DNA of 64,000 bases from Forficula auricularia (taxonomy: Eukaryota; Arthropoda; Insecta; Dermaptera; Forficulidae), in contig JALMQS010000069.1 in NCBI GenBank assembly GCA_024734495.1, positions 162,961 through 226,960 on the forward strand. The letters run 5' to 3'. Of this stretch, positions 12,422 to 21,087 are shown in pieces. Each line of letters starts with the position of its first letter. Within the stretch, counting starts at the first letter, position 1. Position numbers and translations under genes: made by a program. The notes beneath the pieces were generated by a model. It saw nothing but the letters and a program-made list of their open reading frames with translations. It was not told the origin of the DNA and did not search any database.

Positions 12422-15400
12422 CAACTAACTAACAGACATTTTGACAAAACAATTATTATCTCGAAAAATATAATTTTTTCGATGTTCACTTATTAGGGCT
12501 TTTTTGTAGACCGAAATGCCATGGTTTCGCTCAATTTTTTTAATCAAAATAGTTTCACCCGTTTTTGAGATATTTTGAAAAAAAGATGGAAAAAAAACAC
12601 TTTTTTCATGCACGATTACAATACTTGACCATACCCTGTATGGTAAAGTAAAAGTTGATAGCGATTGCGGCAAAGTAGAAAGTGTCCAAAAGTTGTTAAT
12701 AATTTATTTAAAAAGAGCATATTCCAAAACATAAGTTCAAAATTTTCTCTCAACTCCTTCCATGAAAACTTTTAATGAACGAGTTCTATGGAATACCCTG
12801 TATAATGACATCATTTTTTGTTTTTTGTTTCGCTTTTTTTGTGTGACGATTTTACTGTCTTTTTTTTTATGTGTAACCTCGCTATAAACATTTTCATTGT
12901 TAATAGTGAATTGAATTCTAAGATTCGCCTCTATTAAATTTTAATTGAAATTATTTTTGTTTTTATCCAGATAAATCATCGTACAGCAATAAAACAATAT
13001 TCGAGAAGTTCCGCTGATCAAATTGAGCCTCTTCCTCATGAACTACGGCCAACTCCTGTTTTAAGAATGACCATGGATTATTTGCTAGATCAGATTATTA
13101 ATAGATGTGAACTACCTAATGAAAATCTTGCAGACTGGTATTATTTTATTTGGGATCGAACACGAGCAATAAGAAAAGTAATTTACACCTTTGTATTGTT
13201 GATATTCAGAAATGAGTTATTTTTAACATTTCAAACAAGAGCAGCAATATTCGTTTTATTTTAGGACATTACTCAACAAGAATTATGTGATGAAAATGTT
13301 GTGACATTAATCGAGCAATGTGCTCGTTTCCATATTTTTTGTTCTGAAAGATTAATTGAAGAAGAATCCACGGTGTATGATGATCAAATCAATACTGAAA
13401 ATCTTACTAAATGTTTACAAACATTAAAATATATGTATAGTGATTTGAATAAAAAGGGTAAACATTGTCCATACGAGGCCGAATTCAGAGCATATATGAT
13501 CTACTTGAATATGAATAATGGAAATTGTTTAAGGTAAATATTTCTCGTAAGGATTCAATTTACTAATAGTTAAATATAACACCTTCTTTAAATTTTAGTG
13601 AATTACAACTTATGAGAGAAGAAATTCGTAAATCACCAGAAGTTTCTTTCGCAATAAAAGTCTTTTCAAGTTTAAATACTAACAATTATGTAAAATTTTT
13701 TTCTTTAGTGAAATCTTCCACATATCTTGTAACTTGCATTATCCGAAGATACTTCCTTCAGATGCGATATCAAGCTTTTACTACAATAGTAAAATCCTAC
13801 ACATTAACAAAAAGAAGTATTGAGGTAATTTATTTTATTTTGGTATCAATTTCTTTTTAATTTAAATCATGGGAGTCGGTAGGAGAAATAATTTAGGGGG
13901 TAACATATCGAACTACTTATTGAAAAAAATAATCCGCTCAAATATATATACCGGGTGAGTTTTTTTATCTTGAGACAGTCTTATAACTCAAAACAGTGGA
14001 TTATATGAAAAATGTTTCAAATAAAAGTTTGTTTATATCGAGGGGGAAACTAAACTACGCTATTGTTTGTCGACCTAGAACAAGCTAGAAAATATAGCCT
14101 CTAGTGCCGAGTTAAGATTAAAAAAAACAATACACTATCTTTCTTAAAAATTCAATAACTCATTTGTTTCTATTAATGAAATTAAATTATATAAATGTAA
14201 ATAATAATAATGAAAATAGTTCGTTTATTGAATTAGTGGTTTCAAGTTTTCCTGGCATGTCCTGTACTCACTATATAGGTATATACATATATATATATAT
14301 ATATAGGTGAGTTTTTTATCTTGAGACAGTCTTATAACTCAAAAACAGTGCATTATATGAAAAAATGTTTCAAATAAAAGTTTATTTATATCAAGGGGAA
14401 ACTAAACTACGCTATTGTTTGTCGACTTAGAACAAGCTTTTAAAGGGTATTTCGAGGTCAAGTTCTGTTTTTTAAATGGAAACCTATATGTTTCTGTACA
14501 TATTCTGAATCTACAAAAAAAACTGAACAACTTTTATTAGAACTATTTTTTTATACGACATCAAATAAAAAAAAATTAAATCACATCTCAAAAAAAATCT
14601 TAATAATTATTTTTAACAATTATTCAACTTAATTATCAAATAACAATGATTAAATAATTAATTATTAAATAATTAATTATTAAATAAATATTTATTAAAT
14701 CGAAAAGTCACAACAATGAAAATAAGTTTTACTTAGGGAAAGTGTTGTAGGTTTTAGGTGAACATGATATTAATTAATAAAGTAAAGGGTGTGTAGTTTC
14801 ACAATGAATGAAATAAAACTCAAAGAGGTTTATACAAACTCAATATATTTCGGATTATTAGTCCATCATCAGGAGTTTACAGGTTAAAAACTGATGATGG
14901 ACTAATAATCCGAAATATATTGAGTTTGTATAAACCTCTTTGAGTTTTATTTCATTCACTGTGAAACTACACACCCTTTACTTTATTAATGAAAACAAGT
15001 GTTTATAATGATCTTAAAATTTCATTATACGTAGGTTGTCAGATTTAATAGATTATTTTCTACTTAATAGAACTAAATAAAATTCTTGAGTTTAAAAAAG
15101 TTTATTTCTCGTGTCAATCCAGTAGATAGTTATATTGTATTACCATAATATTAATGGAGCATTTTTTGTTGAAGACAGAATTTTAAAATGGTCTTAATTT
15201 ATGGTGAATGTGGAAGAAGTGTTATGGGGCTGCCATTGAAATGGATGCCGAGCGTTTTCCTGAGAGGAATATACCCTACCAAGCTTCAATTTATCGTGTT
15301 GTAAATCTGTTTAAAAAAAAACAAGAAATGTAAAGGCTACGAATAAACAGAATCAGGCCAAAATAACGAAATTGGAACTGAAATTCATCCAAAAGACTTG

Positions 15401-18267
15401 CGATACACTCTGGAATGTCTCAAAACAGGGTCGCAAAATGATTAAATTATTAATTATTATTAAATTATTTATTAAATAATTAAATATTTGATCATTATTA
15501 TTTGATAATTAAGTTGAATGATTGTTAAAAATAATTATTAGTATTTTTTTGAGATATAATTGATTTAATATTTTTTATTATTTGATGTCGTATAAAAAAT
15601 AGTTCTAATAAAAGTTGTTCAGTTTTTTTTCTAGATTCAGAATATGTACAGAAACATATAGGTTTCCATTTAAAAAACAGAACTTGACCTCGAAATATCC
15701 TTTAAAGCTTGTTCTAAGTCGACAAACAATAGCGTAGTTTAGTTTCCCTCTTGATATAAATAAACTTTATTTGAAACATTTTTTCATATAATGCACTGTT
15801 TTTGAATTATAAGACTGTCTCAAGATAAAAAACTCACCTGGTATATATATACCTATTTAGTGAGTACAGGACATGCCAGGAAAATTTGAAACTACTAATT
15901 CAATACACGAACTATTTTCATTATTATTATTTACATTTATATAATTTAATTTCATTAATAGAAACAAATGAGTTATTGAATTTTTAAGAAAGATAGTGTA
16001 TTGTTTTTTTTAATCTTAACTCGTCACTAGAGGCTATATTTTCGCTAAAAATATGGGGTTACGGCAATGGCCCAGCCAAGTTCGATTCGAGCGGGTGCGA
16101 ACTGCCAGACTACACTTAACAGTTTACAAGAAGCAACTCGAGCCATTTTGATTCCTCTGTAACTTCGCACTTGAAAACTCGACATGGCTGAATTTTTTTT
16201 CCACTATACTGGCCCATAAGATTAACTAAATCACCAATTTTCATATTCCTATTGCTTATACCGCCCAAGTTAGAAGACGCCAAAGATAGGCTTTTTCGTC
16301 ACTGACTGACTGACTTTTAAATGAATTAGGAATATGACCAAAAACATAACTGTGAAAAAGGGCAAAGTTCGGTACAAACGGGTTCGCCGATAAAAGAGTT
16401 AAGATCTAAACGAGTACCAGGTCCCATAGAGGTTGCTAAAATCATAGCTATAGTAATGTACAACGTTCTTCAATTGATTTAAAAGAAAATTTGTTTCGTT
16501 CTTTGATATTAAATTTATAACTCTCCAAGTTATAATAGTCACTAAATTACTTTTAACGTGATGATATTTAATACAAGCTTAAAATTTAGCTTTGCTAGTT
16601 CTATTTGATACAACAAACAATTTAGTTGGATATAAAACTTGTCAAGTTATAAATTCAATATCAAAGAACGTACACATTTTCTTTTAAATCAATTGAAGAT
16701 CGTTGTTCATCCCTATAGCTATGATTTAAGCAACTGCTATGGATCTTGGTACCCGTTTAGATCCTAACTCTTCTCGGCGAAGCCGTTTGTACTGAACTTG
16801 ACCCCTTTTTCACATTTATGTTTTTGGTCAGATATCATTAAGTTTTGTAAAGTTTTATCCTTTAATTTATCTAAATAATTACATTTAAACATTTATATTA
16901 ATAATTATTAAATATATCTCATAAAATATCTGTTAAAAACCCGGTCGGTTTTTCATAAATTTCACCCCTTCATTTCGGGCCCCGAAGAATGGAAAGTTTC
17001 AGTTTTTCGATATTTTCCTTTAATTGTAGCCCAAACTCTACCAGTATGCCAAATTTCAGCATTCTAGGATCAGCGGAAGTACTTTAGGTTTTTGATATAT
17101 GAGTGAGTGAGTGTTAAAAATGTCCCTTTTAGACCTTAATAACTCTAGAACTATAATAAGTATATTCGTGAAATTTGGGATTCTATGTGTTCCAGTGGGC
17201 CTTATTAGACACTAAAAATTTCAAGTGTGTAGGTCTAATAGTTTTTGAGTTATGGTTGGGTTGAAAGTAGCTCGAAATGGTTCGTGTAAATATACACCCG
17301 TCACCCGTTTTTTCGAACTTGGCTGACACACTGCCCTGTGTCTAGATATGATATAAAAATAAAAATTTGCAAGTGTGTAAAAATATACGTTTTGTAAACC
17401 TAGACTTAAATTAGAAAAAGAAAAAGTTGAATTTTGTTTGACTATTTCATTAAATTAAACTTGCTTACATGACAGAAAAGTTGTCTTTTCTTTTAGAATC
17501 TAATTCAATTGTCAAAAAAAACTATCCAGCTTATTGGCAAATGACTTACTCGAATCAGTCGCTCAGAGTCCATTGTGGATAAAACCTTTTGTATTAAAAG
17601 AATAAACCTAATTGTCTAATAAGAATTTATTATACCATATTTAGAAATTTTTCAATAGTATGGACTTGACTGCATTGGCTTCTAAGCTACTCATATTTAG
17701 CCATTAAATTTTAGATAAAGATCTAATAAAATTAGTTTTTTAGACATTTGGCTTTAATTCCCGAGGAGGCTACAACCCTTTGGGCATATAAGCAAACTTA
17801 TGGTATAGTAGAAAACATCTTAGATTAAACAGAACAACCAGTGATTTCTCTTACAAAATATAAAACCTAATGAGGAATTCGATTAATTTCTTTGCCATTT
17901 TCAACCGCACCTAATAACTTTCTTTCATCCAGTCTCTTTCCATTCAAATACAACTCCACTCTCACTCCGTTGATGGAAATATCAAAATCTCTAGGACCAA
18001 ATCTGTTTTTTTCTATTTTTGTTTGAAGCTGCCTTATATTAAATTACTAATATTAAAAACATTTTTTTTTTTCAGTTACCTCTACAATATATAAATTCAA
18101 TTCTTGGATTTACGGATATGGAACATGCTTTGATGTTTTATGCTCATTTAAATATTGTTGTGGATGAATATTCATTGATACTCTCCAAATCATATAAATC
18201 TCCCAGCGAGATTTTTCCTCAAAGACGAGCGGTCGATTTTTTGAATGCAACAGTATCAATTAAAAAG
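342..18267 (+). CDS. xmas: GANP/SAC3-type mRNA export factor (xmas-like), 8 exons, partial
   Basis: Multi-exon gene; visible exons 342-496, 6353-6535, 10170-10387, 10497-10669, 12971-13177, 13265-13533, 13599-13824 and 18076-18267, together about 540 residues. Exons 1-2 give an RRM-like fold ([19 protein letters not shown] then [12 protein letters not shown] / [10 protein letters not shown]). Exon 4 holds [13 protein letters not shown], the signature of SAC3/GANP proteins. Exons 5-8 give the helical SAC3 domain ([46 protein letters not shown]). Known role of the family: scaffold of the TREX-2 complex at nuclear pores, coupling transcription to mRNA export. Exons from 10170 onward join in phase through GT-AG introns; exons 1-2 also join in phase. 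The 6535/10170 junction does not, so an exon there is missing from my model or there is a frame lesion. The start codon lies left of the window. No C-terminal exon was recognised after 18267. Introns hold most of the mobile elements in the left 18 kb. Confidence 0.9.
708..1528 (-). mobile_element. Non-autonomous hAT element
   Basis: Left end CAGTGGTTCCCAACC and right end GGTTGGGAACAACTG are hAT-type terminal inverted repeats. Flanking 8-base duplications are ATCTAGGC (700-707) and ATCTAGAC (1529-1536), one mismatch. It contains a transposase remnant on the minus strand. Confidence 0.88.
1130..1365 (-). pseudogene. hAT transposase fragment
   Basis: Minus-strand reading includes [20 protein letters not shown] and [20 protein letters not shown] then LAYLRFI, matching the hAT/ZBED pattern VPLSNNTVxRRIxEMAxD and FxLQxDES...LLAYVRY. 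Only this N-terminal/catalytic-start piece remains. Confidence 0.8.
2054..3406 (-). mobile_element. 5'-truncated non-LTR retrotransposon inserted in the RNase H remnant
   Basis: Flanked by 13-base direct repeats AAGTGCCTTATTA at 2041-2053 and 3407-3419. On the minus strand it begins within a reverse transcriptase at [11 protein letters not shown], continues to NCKK...IKYLGYSLN and [12 protein letters not shown] and ends in a (TAA)n-type tail. One frame break near 3075 separates the two reading segments. Confidence 0.9.
2372..3390 (-). pseudogene. LINE reverse transcriptase C-terminal region
   Basis: The first segment (3390-3075) has the YADD catalytic motif and [10 protein letters not shown] thumb sequence. 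The second (3082-2372) has [16 protein letters not shown] and ends in a Cys/Trp region ([13 protein letters not shown]). A frameshift breaks it at about 3075. It resembles R1/LOA/I-type elements; clade not resolved. Confidence 0.85.
4755..5170 (-). pseudogene. Tc1 transposase, C-terminal half
   Basis: Minus strand shows [37 protein letters not shown] and the end [11 protein letters not shown]: second and third acidic catalytic residues of a DD34E transposase. An in-frame stop precedes MQDN and the N-terminal DNA-binding domain is missing, so it is inactive. Confidence 0.9.
5573..5810. mobile_element. Palindromic hammerhead-ribozyme element, copy 1
   Basis: Arms 5573-5680 and 5700-5805 are inverted copies. 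The left arm carries, on the minus strand, CTGAAGA (5659-5653), stem-II hairpin GGAGA/TCTCC and GAAA (5636-5633). The right arm has the same on the plus strand with a decayed stem II. Possible TATAATTAATT duplication at both sides. Confidence 0.75.
5633..5659 (-). ncRNA. Hammerhead ribozyme core
   Basis: CTGAAGA, a 5-bp stem II (GGAGA with TCTCC around a short loop) and GAAA in order. This is the conserved CUGANGA...GAAA catalytic core; helix I is not convincing in this copy. Confidence 0.6.
6353..6535 (+). CDS. xmas: xmas-like exon, RRM C-half and basic linker
   Basis: 61 codons in phase 0 after acceptor atttcaag. [10 protein letters not shown] continues the RRM second helix; LLILWNLP is the last strand; a Lys/Arg-rich tail follows ([11 protein letters not shown]). 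The donor TCT|GTATTT is weak, and the phase does not fit the next recognised exon, so the 3' edge is less certain than the 5' edge. Confidence 0.75.
6830..7455 (+). pseudogene. Jockey-like LINE fragment, reverse transcriptase C-terminal
   Basis: Broken frames read [55 protein letters not shown] and [14 protein letters not shown]. This is the same element as 23830-24520. It is interrupted at 7188-7340 by a short 3'-end copy flanked by ACTCTT (7182-7187, 7341-7346). Confidence 0.85.
7460..7690 (+). mobile_element. SINE-like repeat inserted in the LINE fragment
   Basis: Starts AAGTGGGAGATAAATTTAAC and ends in a poly-A tail after a LINE-like 3' end (caatatcata, a-run). A second copy at 38236-38480 has the same 5' start, so this is a unit with a defined 5' end. 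It splits the LINE coding sequence, which resumes at about 7695. Confidence 0.65.
7695..8012 (+). pseudogene. Jockey-like LINE, C-terminal end of ORF2
   Basis: Reads [40 protein letters not shown] and [20 protein letters not shown], ending in the shared tail with ATATCATTATAAAAA. It continues the coding of 6830-7455 after the SINE-like insertion. Confidence 0.85.
8028..8496. mobile_element. TIR element with internal 127-base tandem repeat
   Basis: TA (8026-8027) then AGGTAAACGCTCCAGTAGTA; right end is the inverse, ending ACCT before TA (8497-8498). Terminal repeats run about 80 bases. Between them a 127-base unit starting ATGCAAGAAAAG repeats at 8071, 8198 and 8325. TA duplication suggests a Tc1/mariner-type MITE. 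Confidence 0.8.
8916..9054. mobile_element. hAT-type MITE, CGAGGGGTGAACCGCG family, copy 1
   Basis: Ends CGAGGGGTGAACCGCG and CGCGGTTCACCCCTCG are perfect inverted repeats. Flanking 8-mers GTACTTAC and GTTCTTAC differ at one base. Copies at 47373-47538 and 52949-53330. Confidence 0.85.
9319..9922. mobile_element. Palindromic MITE
   Basis: Ends TATAGGGTGGGCCATCTAAC and its inverse near 9922 (TTAAATGGCTCACCCACCCTATA-like). Inside, 9408-9495 and 9525-9610 form a second inverted repeat. No transposase. Confidence 0.75.
10170..10387 (+). CDS. xmas: xmas-like exon, charged linker
   Basis: Acceptor ttctttag, donor GTAAAT. It encodes a Lys/Glu/Pro-rich linker ([20 protein letters not shown]) and then [25 protein letters not shown], a stretch that precedes the SAC3 signature in GANP proteins. 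It ends with one base and joins exon 10497 in phase. Confidence 0.85.
10497..10669 (+). CDS. xmas: xmas-like exon, SAC3 signature
   Basis: Bounded by a long pyrimidine tract plus cag and by donor GTAAAT. Contains [16 protein letters not shown], the most conserved motif of the SAC3/GANP family, and then [20 protein letters not shown]. Ends in phase 0. Confidence 0.95.
10938..10962 (-). ncRNA. Hammerhead ribozyme core (minus arm)
   Basis: CTGAAGA (10962-10956), stem II GGG/CCC with loop CTTATA, GAAA (10941-10938). The preceding ACTC pairs with GAGT after a very short helix III, as in a type I hammerhead. Confidence 0.7.
10999..11023 (+). ncRNA. Hammerhead ribozyme core (plus arm)
   Basis: Mirror copy: CTGAAGA 10999-11005, stem II GGGC..CCCC, GAAA 11020-11023. 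Flanking ACTC/GAGT can form helix I. Confidence 0.7.
11637..12655 (+). mobile_element. Unclassified repeat family F1 (AATAAGCTGACG...GTATGGTAAAG), copy a
   Basis: Starts AATAAGCTGACGTGTTCTGA and ends near CCCTGTATGGTAAAGTA. Contains about four imperfect units of about 115 bases (GGTTAGTTTTTGCATTTTTA, the phrase TGATTATGTATACAAAATTT, a C-run), then a conserved 3' half with GCGAAATGCCATGG. The motif ACTTTACCATACA near the left end is inverted at the right end. Other copies at 34.6, 42.1, 49.2, 54.4, 59.2 and 62.2 kb. No coding sequence. Confidence 0.8.
12359..12433. repeat. (CTAA)n microsatellite
   Basis: Run of CTAA tetramers inside F1 copy a; other F1 copies have only one to four units here, so it expanded in place. 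Confidence 0.95.
12700..12805. repeat. Repeat end with ...CCCTGTATAAT, shared with 62960-63075
   Basis: The two stretches share AAAGAG.ATATTCCAAAA, TTCTCTCAACTCCTTCCATG and GAACGAGTTCT.TGGAA.ACCCTG. They look like terminal parts of one MITE family. Confidence 0.6.
12971..13177 (+). CDS. xmas: xmas-like exon, SAC3 domain
   Basis: 69 codons in phase 0 after acceptor ttatccag. Encodes [19 protein letters not shown] and [18 protein letters not shown], both typical of the SAC3 helical domain (RPxxVLxxTMDYL, FxWDRxRAIRxD). Confidence 0.95.
13265..13533 (+). CDS. xmas: xmas-like exon, SAC3 domain
   Basis: 269-base exon. DITQQ completes the RAIRKD motif; [35 protein letters not shown] and MIYLNMNNG are core SAC3-domain helices. 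Donor AG|GTAAAT, phase 2, fits 13599. Confidence 0.95.
13599..13824 (+). CDS. xmas: xmas-like exon, SAC3/PCI-like helices
   Basis: 226-base exon after acceptor aattttag. Encodes [40 protein letters not shown] and [19 protein letters not shown], matching the SAC3 region where repeat helices read NNYVRFFKL...YL.ACIL...F..VR..AL. Ends in phase 0 at donor GTAATT. Confidence 0.93.
14848..14872 (-). ncRNA. Hammerhead ribozyme core (minus arm)
   Basis: CTGATGA (14872-14866), stem II GGA/TCC, GAAA (14851-14848). AAACTC before the core pairs perfectly with GAGTTT after it, giving a 6-bp helix I. Confidence 0.75.
14891..14915 (+). ncRNA. Hammerhead ribozyme core (plus arm)
   Basis: CTGATGA 14891-14897, stem II GGAC..ATCC, GAAA 14912-14915. 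The 5' strand of helix I is lost in this arm. Confidence 0.6.
15180..15430 (+). pseudogene. Transposase N-terminal (DUF4817-like helix-turn-helix) remnant
   Basis: Pieces in shifted frames read [30 protein letters not shown] and RVVNLFKK. The pattern YGEC...A...Y.ERFPER..P....F.R.V..F is the N-terminal HTH of mariner-related transposases. No catalytic domain follows. Confidence 0.6.
16050..17345. mobile_element. Unclassified repeat family F2, copy a, with internal palindrome
   Basis: Contains the inverted repeat 16325-16845 (centre about 16590; arms include CCAAAAACATAA, TTCGCCGA and GAACGT) and an outer part with CCAGTATGCCAAATTTCAGC and GCTGACACACTGCCCTGTGT. A second copy is at 31030-32455. 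No coding sequence. Confidence 0.7.
17346..18075. other. Intron sequence without recognised elements
   Basis: AT-rich intron of the xmas-like gene. I saw no repeats shared with the rest of the window and no coding sequence. Confidence 0.5.
18076..18267 (+). CDS. xmas: xmas-like exon, end of SAC3 domain
   Basis: 64 codons in phase 0 after a long pyrimidine tract and cag. [20 protein letters not shown] is the winged-helix-like end of the SAC3 domain (LPL..L...L.F.d...a..F). The rest, [20 protein letters not shown], runs into donor GTATTT. No following exon was recognised. Confidence 0.88.
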
Positions 18268-18740
18268 GTATTTATAATTATATTAATGATATTTATATAT
18301 CTAATTGATATATCTATTTATATATTGTCAACTGTCTTAACATATCGAAAGCACCGGTTTTCTAAGGATCACCAAAGTTAAGAAACATGTGACTATTTGT
18401 TCTTAAGTGGGTAACCCTAGTTCAGACAACATGTGTTTTTTCCCAATCCCAGTCATAGCATTGGGATTGATTGGGAATGTATAAAAGGAGATATTGAGAG
18501 TTGCGACTCTATTTTCACTAGAAATGAATGGGTATCTACTCTTATTAAACGAGCAAAAATTGTTTGTTTAAATATGGTATATATATATCTTTTTTATTTT
18601 GAAAACGGAAAATTGATGAAATTCATGGGTTAGGGAGTTTTTTGGGTTGACAATTTGATCTGTCACGGTCTCATCCAAGGGGGATCCAGGGGGGGGGGGG
18701 GGGGGCGATCGCGAAAAAAATATACATATTTAAAAAAAAC
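18268..18740. other. Downstream of the last xmas-like exon; unassigned open frame
   Basis: 18433-18633 is open and reads IGIDWECIKGDIESCDSIFT then RNEWVSTLIKRAKIV after an acceptor-like cccag, but its phase does not fit exon 18076-18267. A 30-base piece (ATCTACTCTTATTAAACGA) recurs at 52133, so it may be repeat-derived. A G-run of about 20 lies at 18687-18706. Confidence 0.35.
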
Positions 18741-18744
18741 TAAA

Positions 18745-18902
18745 AAAAACATGCTTCTAAAAAGTACAAAATAATGTAGGTAATACTTAATCAAAAAGCG
18801 TGGGGCGCAGAAGCATGTACTTTTAATTAATTTCGGCAAAGTGCCTCACGCTTTTTTATTAAGTATTACATTATTTTGTACTTTTTAGAAGCATTTTTTT
18901 TT
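18745..18902. mobile_element. Short palindromic MITE
   Basis: Arms ATGCTTCTAAAAAGTACAAA (18751 on) and its inverse ending near 18902; about 55 bases each, centre near 18815. Confidence 0.7.
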
Positions 18903-19044
18903 AGTTTTATCAAAATATATTTTATTTTTTTACTTTTTCGTCTTAATTATTTTTATAGAGAAAAGTTTGCGAAATTTAACAGCAAGGAATGTATTTATTT
19001 TATATTATTTTTATATAATTTCATTTAAATTGAGTAGATAAACA

Positions 19045-19750
19045 ATTATTTTTAACCGACTTCAAAAAAGGAGGAGGTTCTCTATTCGACTGAATTTTTT
19101 TTTTTGTGCCTATGTTACCTCATATCTCCGCCAATTGTGAACCGATTTTGAAAAAAAAATTTGCATTGGGTTCAGTCTACTTTCCGATTGGTCCCATTTT
19201 TTTTCATAGGTATTAGACCTTTTTTGTTAGGTTTGTTCAGGCCTAACTTCTTTGTTTATTAACCGATTTCGATGATTCTTTTTTTATTGGAAAGGGGTTA
19301 TCTTAGGGATGGTGCCATATTAATTTGGTCAAGTTCTGATGATATGATCACTATTAATAACATCACTAAAAAGAGAAAAATAAAAATAATTTTTAAGAAA
19401 AAAATAAAAACCGACTTCAAAAAAATTAAATGCAACAAATAAAATACACTAAAAGGTATAAAATAATTATTATCTTATTTAGTTACAAGTAAACTACGAA
19501 ATACCAACATGAAATTACTTTTTGAAGACGGTGCCAAACATACCTTTTATGAATCGCACTCGACGGATCTTACTTAGTACGTTTGGTGGGTACGCTCGCT
19601 TATAGGTATGGTTTGTTTGGCACCGACTTCAAAAAGTAATTTCATGTTAATATTTCGTAGTTTACTTGTAACTAAATAAGATAATAATTATTTTATACCT
19701 TTTAGTGTGTTTTAATTTTTGGATTTAATTTTTTTGAAGTCGGTTTTTAT
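19045..19750. mobile_element. ACCGACTTCAAAAA repeat family with nested palindrome
   Basis: Starts AACCGACTTCAAAAAAGGAG and repeatedly shows ACCGATTTC motifs. Inside, 19447-19560 and 19615-19716 are inverted copies. Related copies at 56240-56735, 57840-58170 and 58390-58795. The family is non-coding. Confidence 0.75.
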
Positions 19751-20552
19751 TTTTTTCTTAAAAATTATTTTTTTAAAGAGAAATGTTTGCGGAATTTAAC
19801 AGAACAAAAGTCACATTGATAGATAGATACAAGTGAAGCTAATATAAAACATGTAAAAAAATGTTAAATTCCTTAAATTCTATAAAATAAAAAACTGTTT
19901 TTTGTTTATTTTGTCAGTGACCTGAAAAATTATCATTGAAATCATTATTTTTTGATTTTTCAACCTAGAGCCCAAAATCAAATTAGTTCTTCACAATAAA
20001 AATACAAAGCTTTTGGCCCTAGAATTAACTTTCTACGACTTTCGGTTTTTAAGTTATCCTGGGTTCCTTAATCCAGACAGACTTAATAAAAAACATTTCA
20101 GACATTTCTAAACTCAATGAGCAAAAAAAAATTTTGAGCGAATTCAAGCTTTGCCTGGCTCTCGGCGTACCTCGTGATAAAATCAGATACATTATCAAAT
20201 TAATGATAAACTCATATATATGGGTGAAGTTAGGTGAGGGGTAAGGGGGCAACAGAGCCCCACCCCCTCTAAATCGAAACTCTCTTATTACGAGAATTCA
20301 CATATGTATTTCTCATTAAATTATTTCGTTAATTCCAAAATTTTCCAATTCTACTAAAAAAGTTGATCTCTCTGATCGGATTACCGAAATTGAAACCTTG
20401 TGATGGCTAATCAGCTGTCCGTACTCTTTTCAAATCCTGTACTATGAAAGTACTCATTTGTATAATTTTATACTCATTTGTATTTCTAAAACATTTTTTT
20501 AGATTATTTTATTTCAATTTTATTAATTAAATATTTAAAATTATTTTGACAG
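19751..20552. other. AT-rich intergenic stretch
   Basis: No gene recognised. Short open frames around 20050-20250 have no family features I can name. Confidence 0.4.
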
Positions 20553-21087
20553 TGATTTGAATTTTGTGGAAGAGGCTGGTGTTCAATACAAAAAACTGCT
20601 TGGTTATTCCAAAGTCAGATGACTTCCTTTAACTCCAGCATTAGAACGCGTTTTGCAGTTATATGATCCACTACGTTCATATTTTTTAAGCCTTGACAAA
20701 TGTCCTACAATTTTGAAGAAATTCTTTCAAAACGATATGTCAGAACCTATGCTTTATTTTATTCACAGTCAGGCGTCGTTGTTTCATAAAATTACTCTAC
20801 AAATTGAAGGAGATAAAATTTCAGCAGCAGAAGTTTGTATTATATTAAACGATTTCATACTGCAATGTAAATCAAGATTTAATGATGGATTTTTACCACT
20901 AATTCTAAAGAATAAACTGACCGTTTTGGAAGATTCCAATCCCGGAATAAAAAATGAATTTTTAAGAGAAGTTAAAATTTTTTATAAAATTTGCTATGAA
21001 TATATCGAAGAATGGATAGTGAACTTTAGAATATTAAATTGTTTCAAATGGACCCTTCTAAATAGTAAAATTGAATGGGACTTCTAA
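20553..21087 (+). pseudogene. hAT-like transposase-derived C-terminal region with a nonsense codon
   Basis: Open from 20623 to the stop at 21087; the same frame extends upstream to 20554 across a TGA at 20620-20622. It reads FVEEAGVQYKKLLGYSKVR, stop, LPLTPALERVLQLYDPLRSY, then IHSQASLFHKITLQIEGDKI. Related insect proteins read SKTRWLALLPAIERVLQLYEPL, so the TGA replaces the Trp. These proteins are hAT-transposase derivatives found in many insect genomes. An acceptor-like attttgacag precedes it. No N-terminal zinc finger or upstream exon was seen. Confidence 0.7.

Larger units (their letters stand above)
14731..14987. mobile_element. Palindromic hammerhead-ribozyme element, copy 3 (nested)
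   Basis: Begins ACTTAGGGAAAGTG and ends CCCTTTACTTTATT, the same ends as copy 4. Flanks AATGAAAATAAGTTTT (14715-14730) and AATGAAAACAAGTGTTT (14988 on) resemble a target duplication with mismatches. Hammerhead cores on both strands. Confidence 0.8.
13945..16050. mobile_element. Long-inverted-repeat DNA transposon, multiply rearranged
   Basis: 14302-14660 and 15440-15838 are inverted copies (end GGTGAGTTTTTTATCTTGAG). Outside them 14095-14300 and 15840-16045 are also inverted copies, and 13965-14095 is an extra partial copy of the 14302 end. The interior holds a transposase N-terminal remnant and a nested hammerhead element. Lies in the xmas-like intron 13825-18075. Confidence 0.8.

Noticed and set aside
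12359..12433. CRISPR-like or telomeric tandem array
   Set aside because: Simple (CTAA)n microsatellite within an F1 element; no spacers, and not the insect TTAGG telomere repeat.
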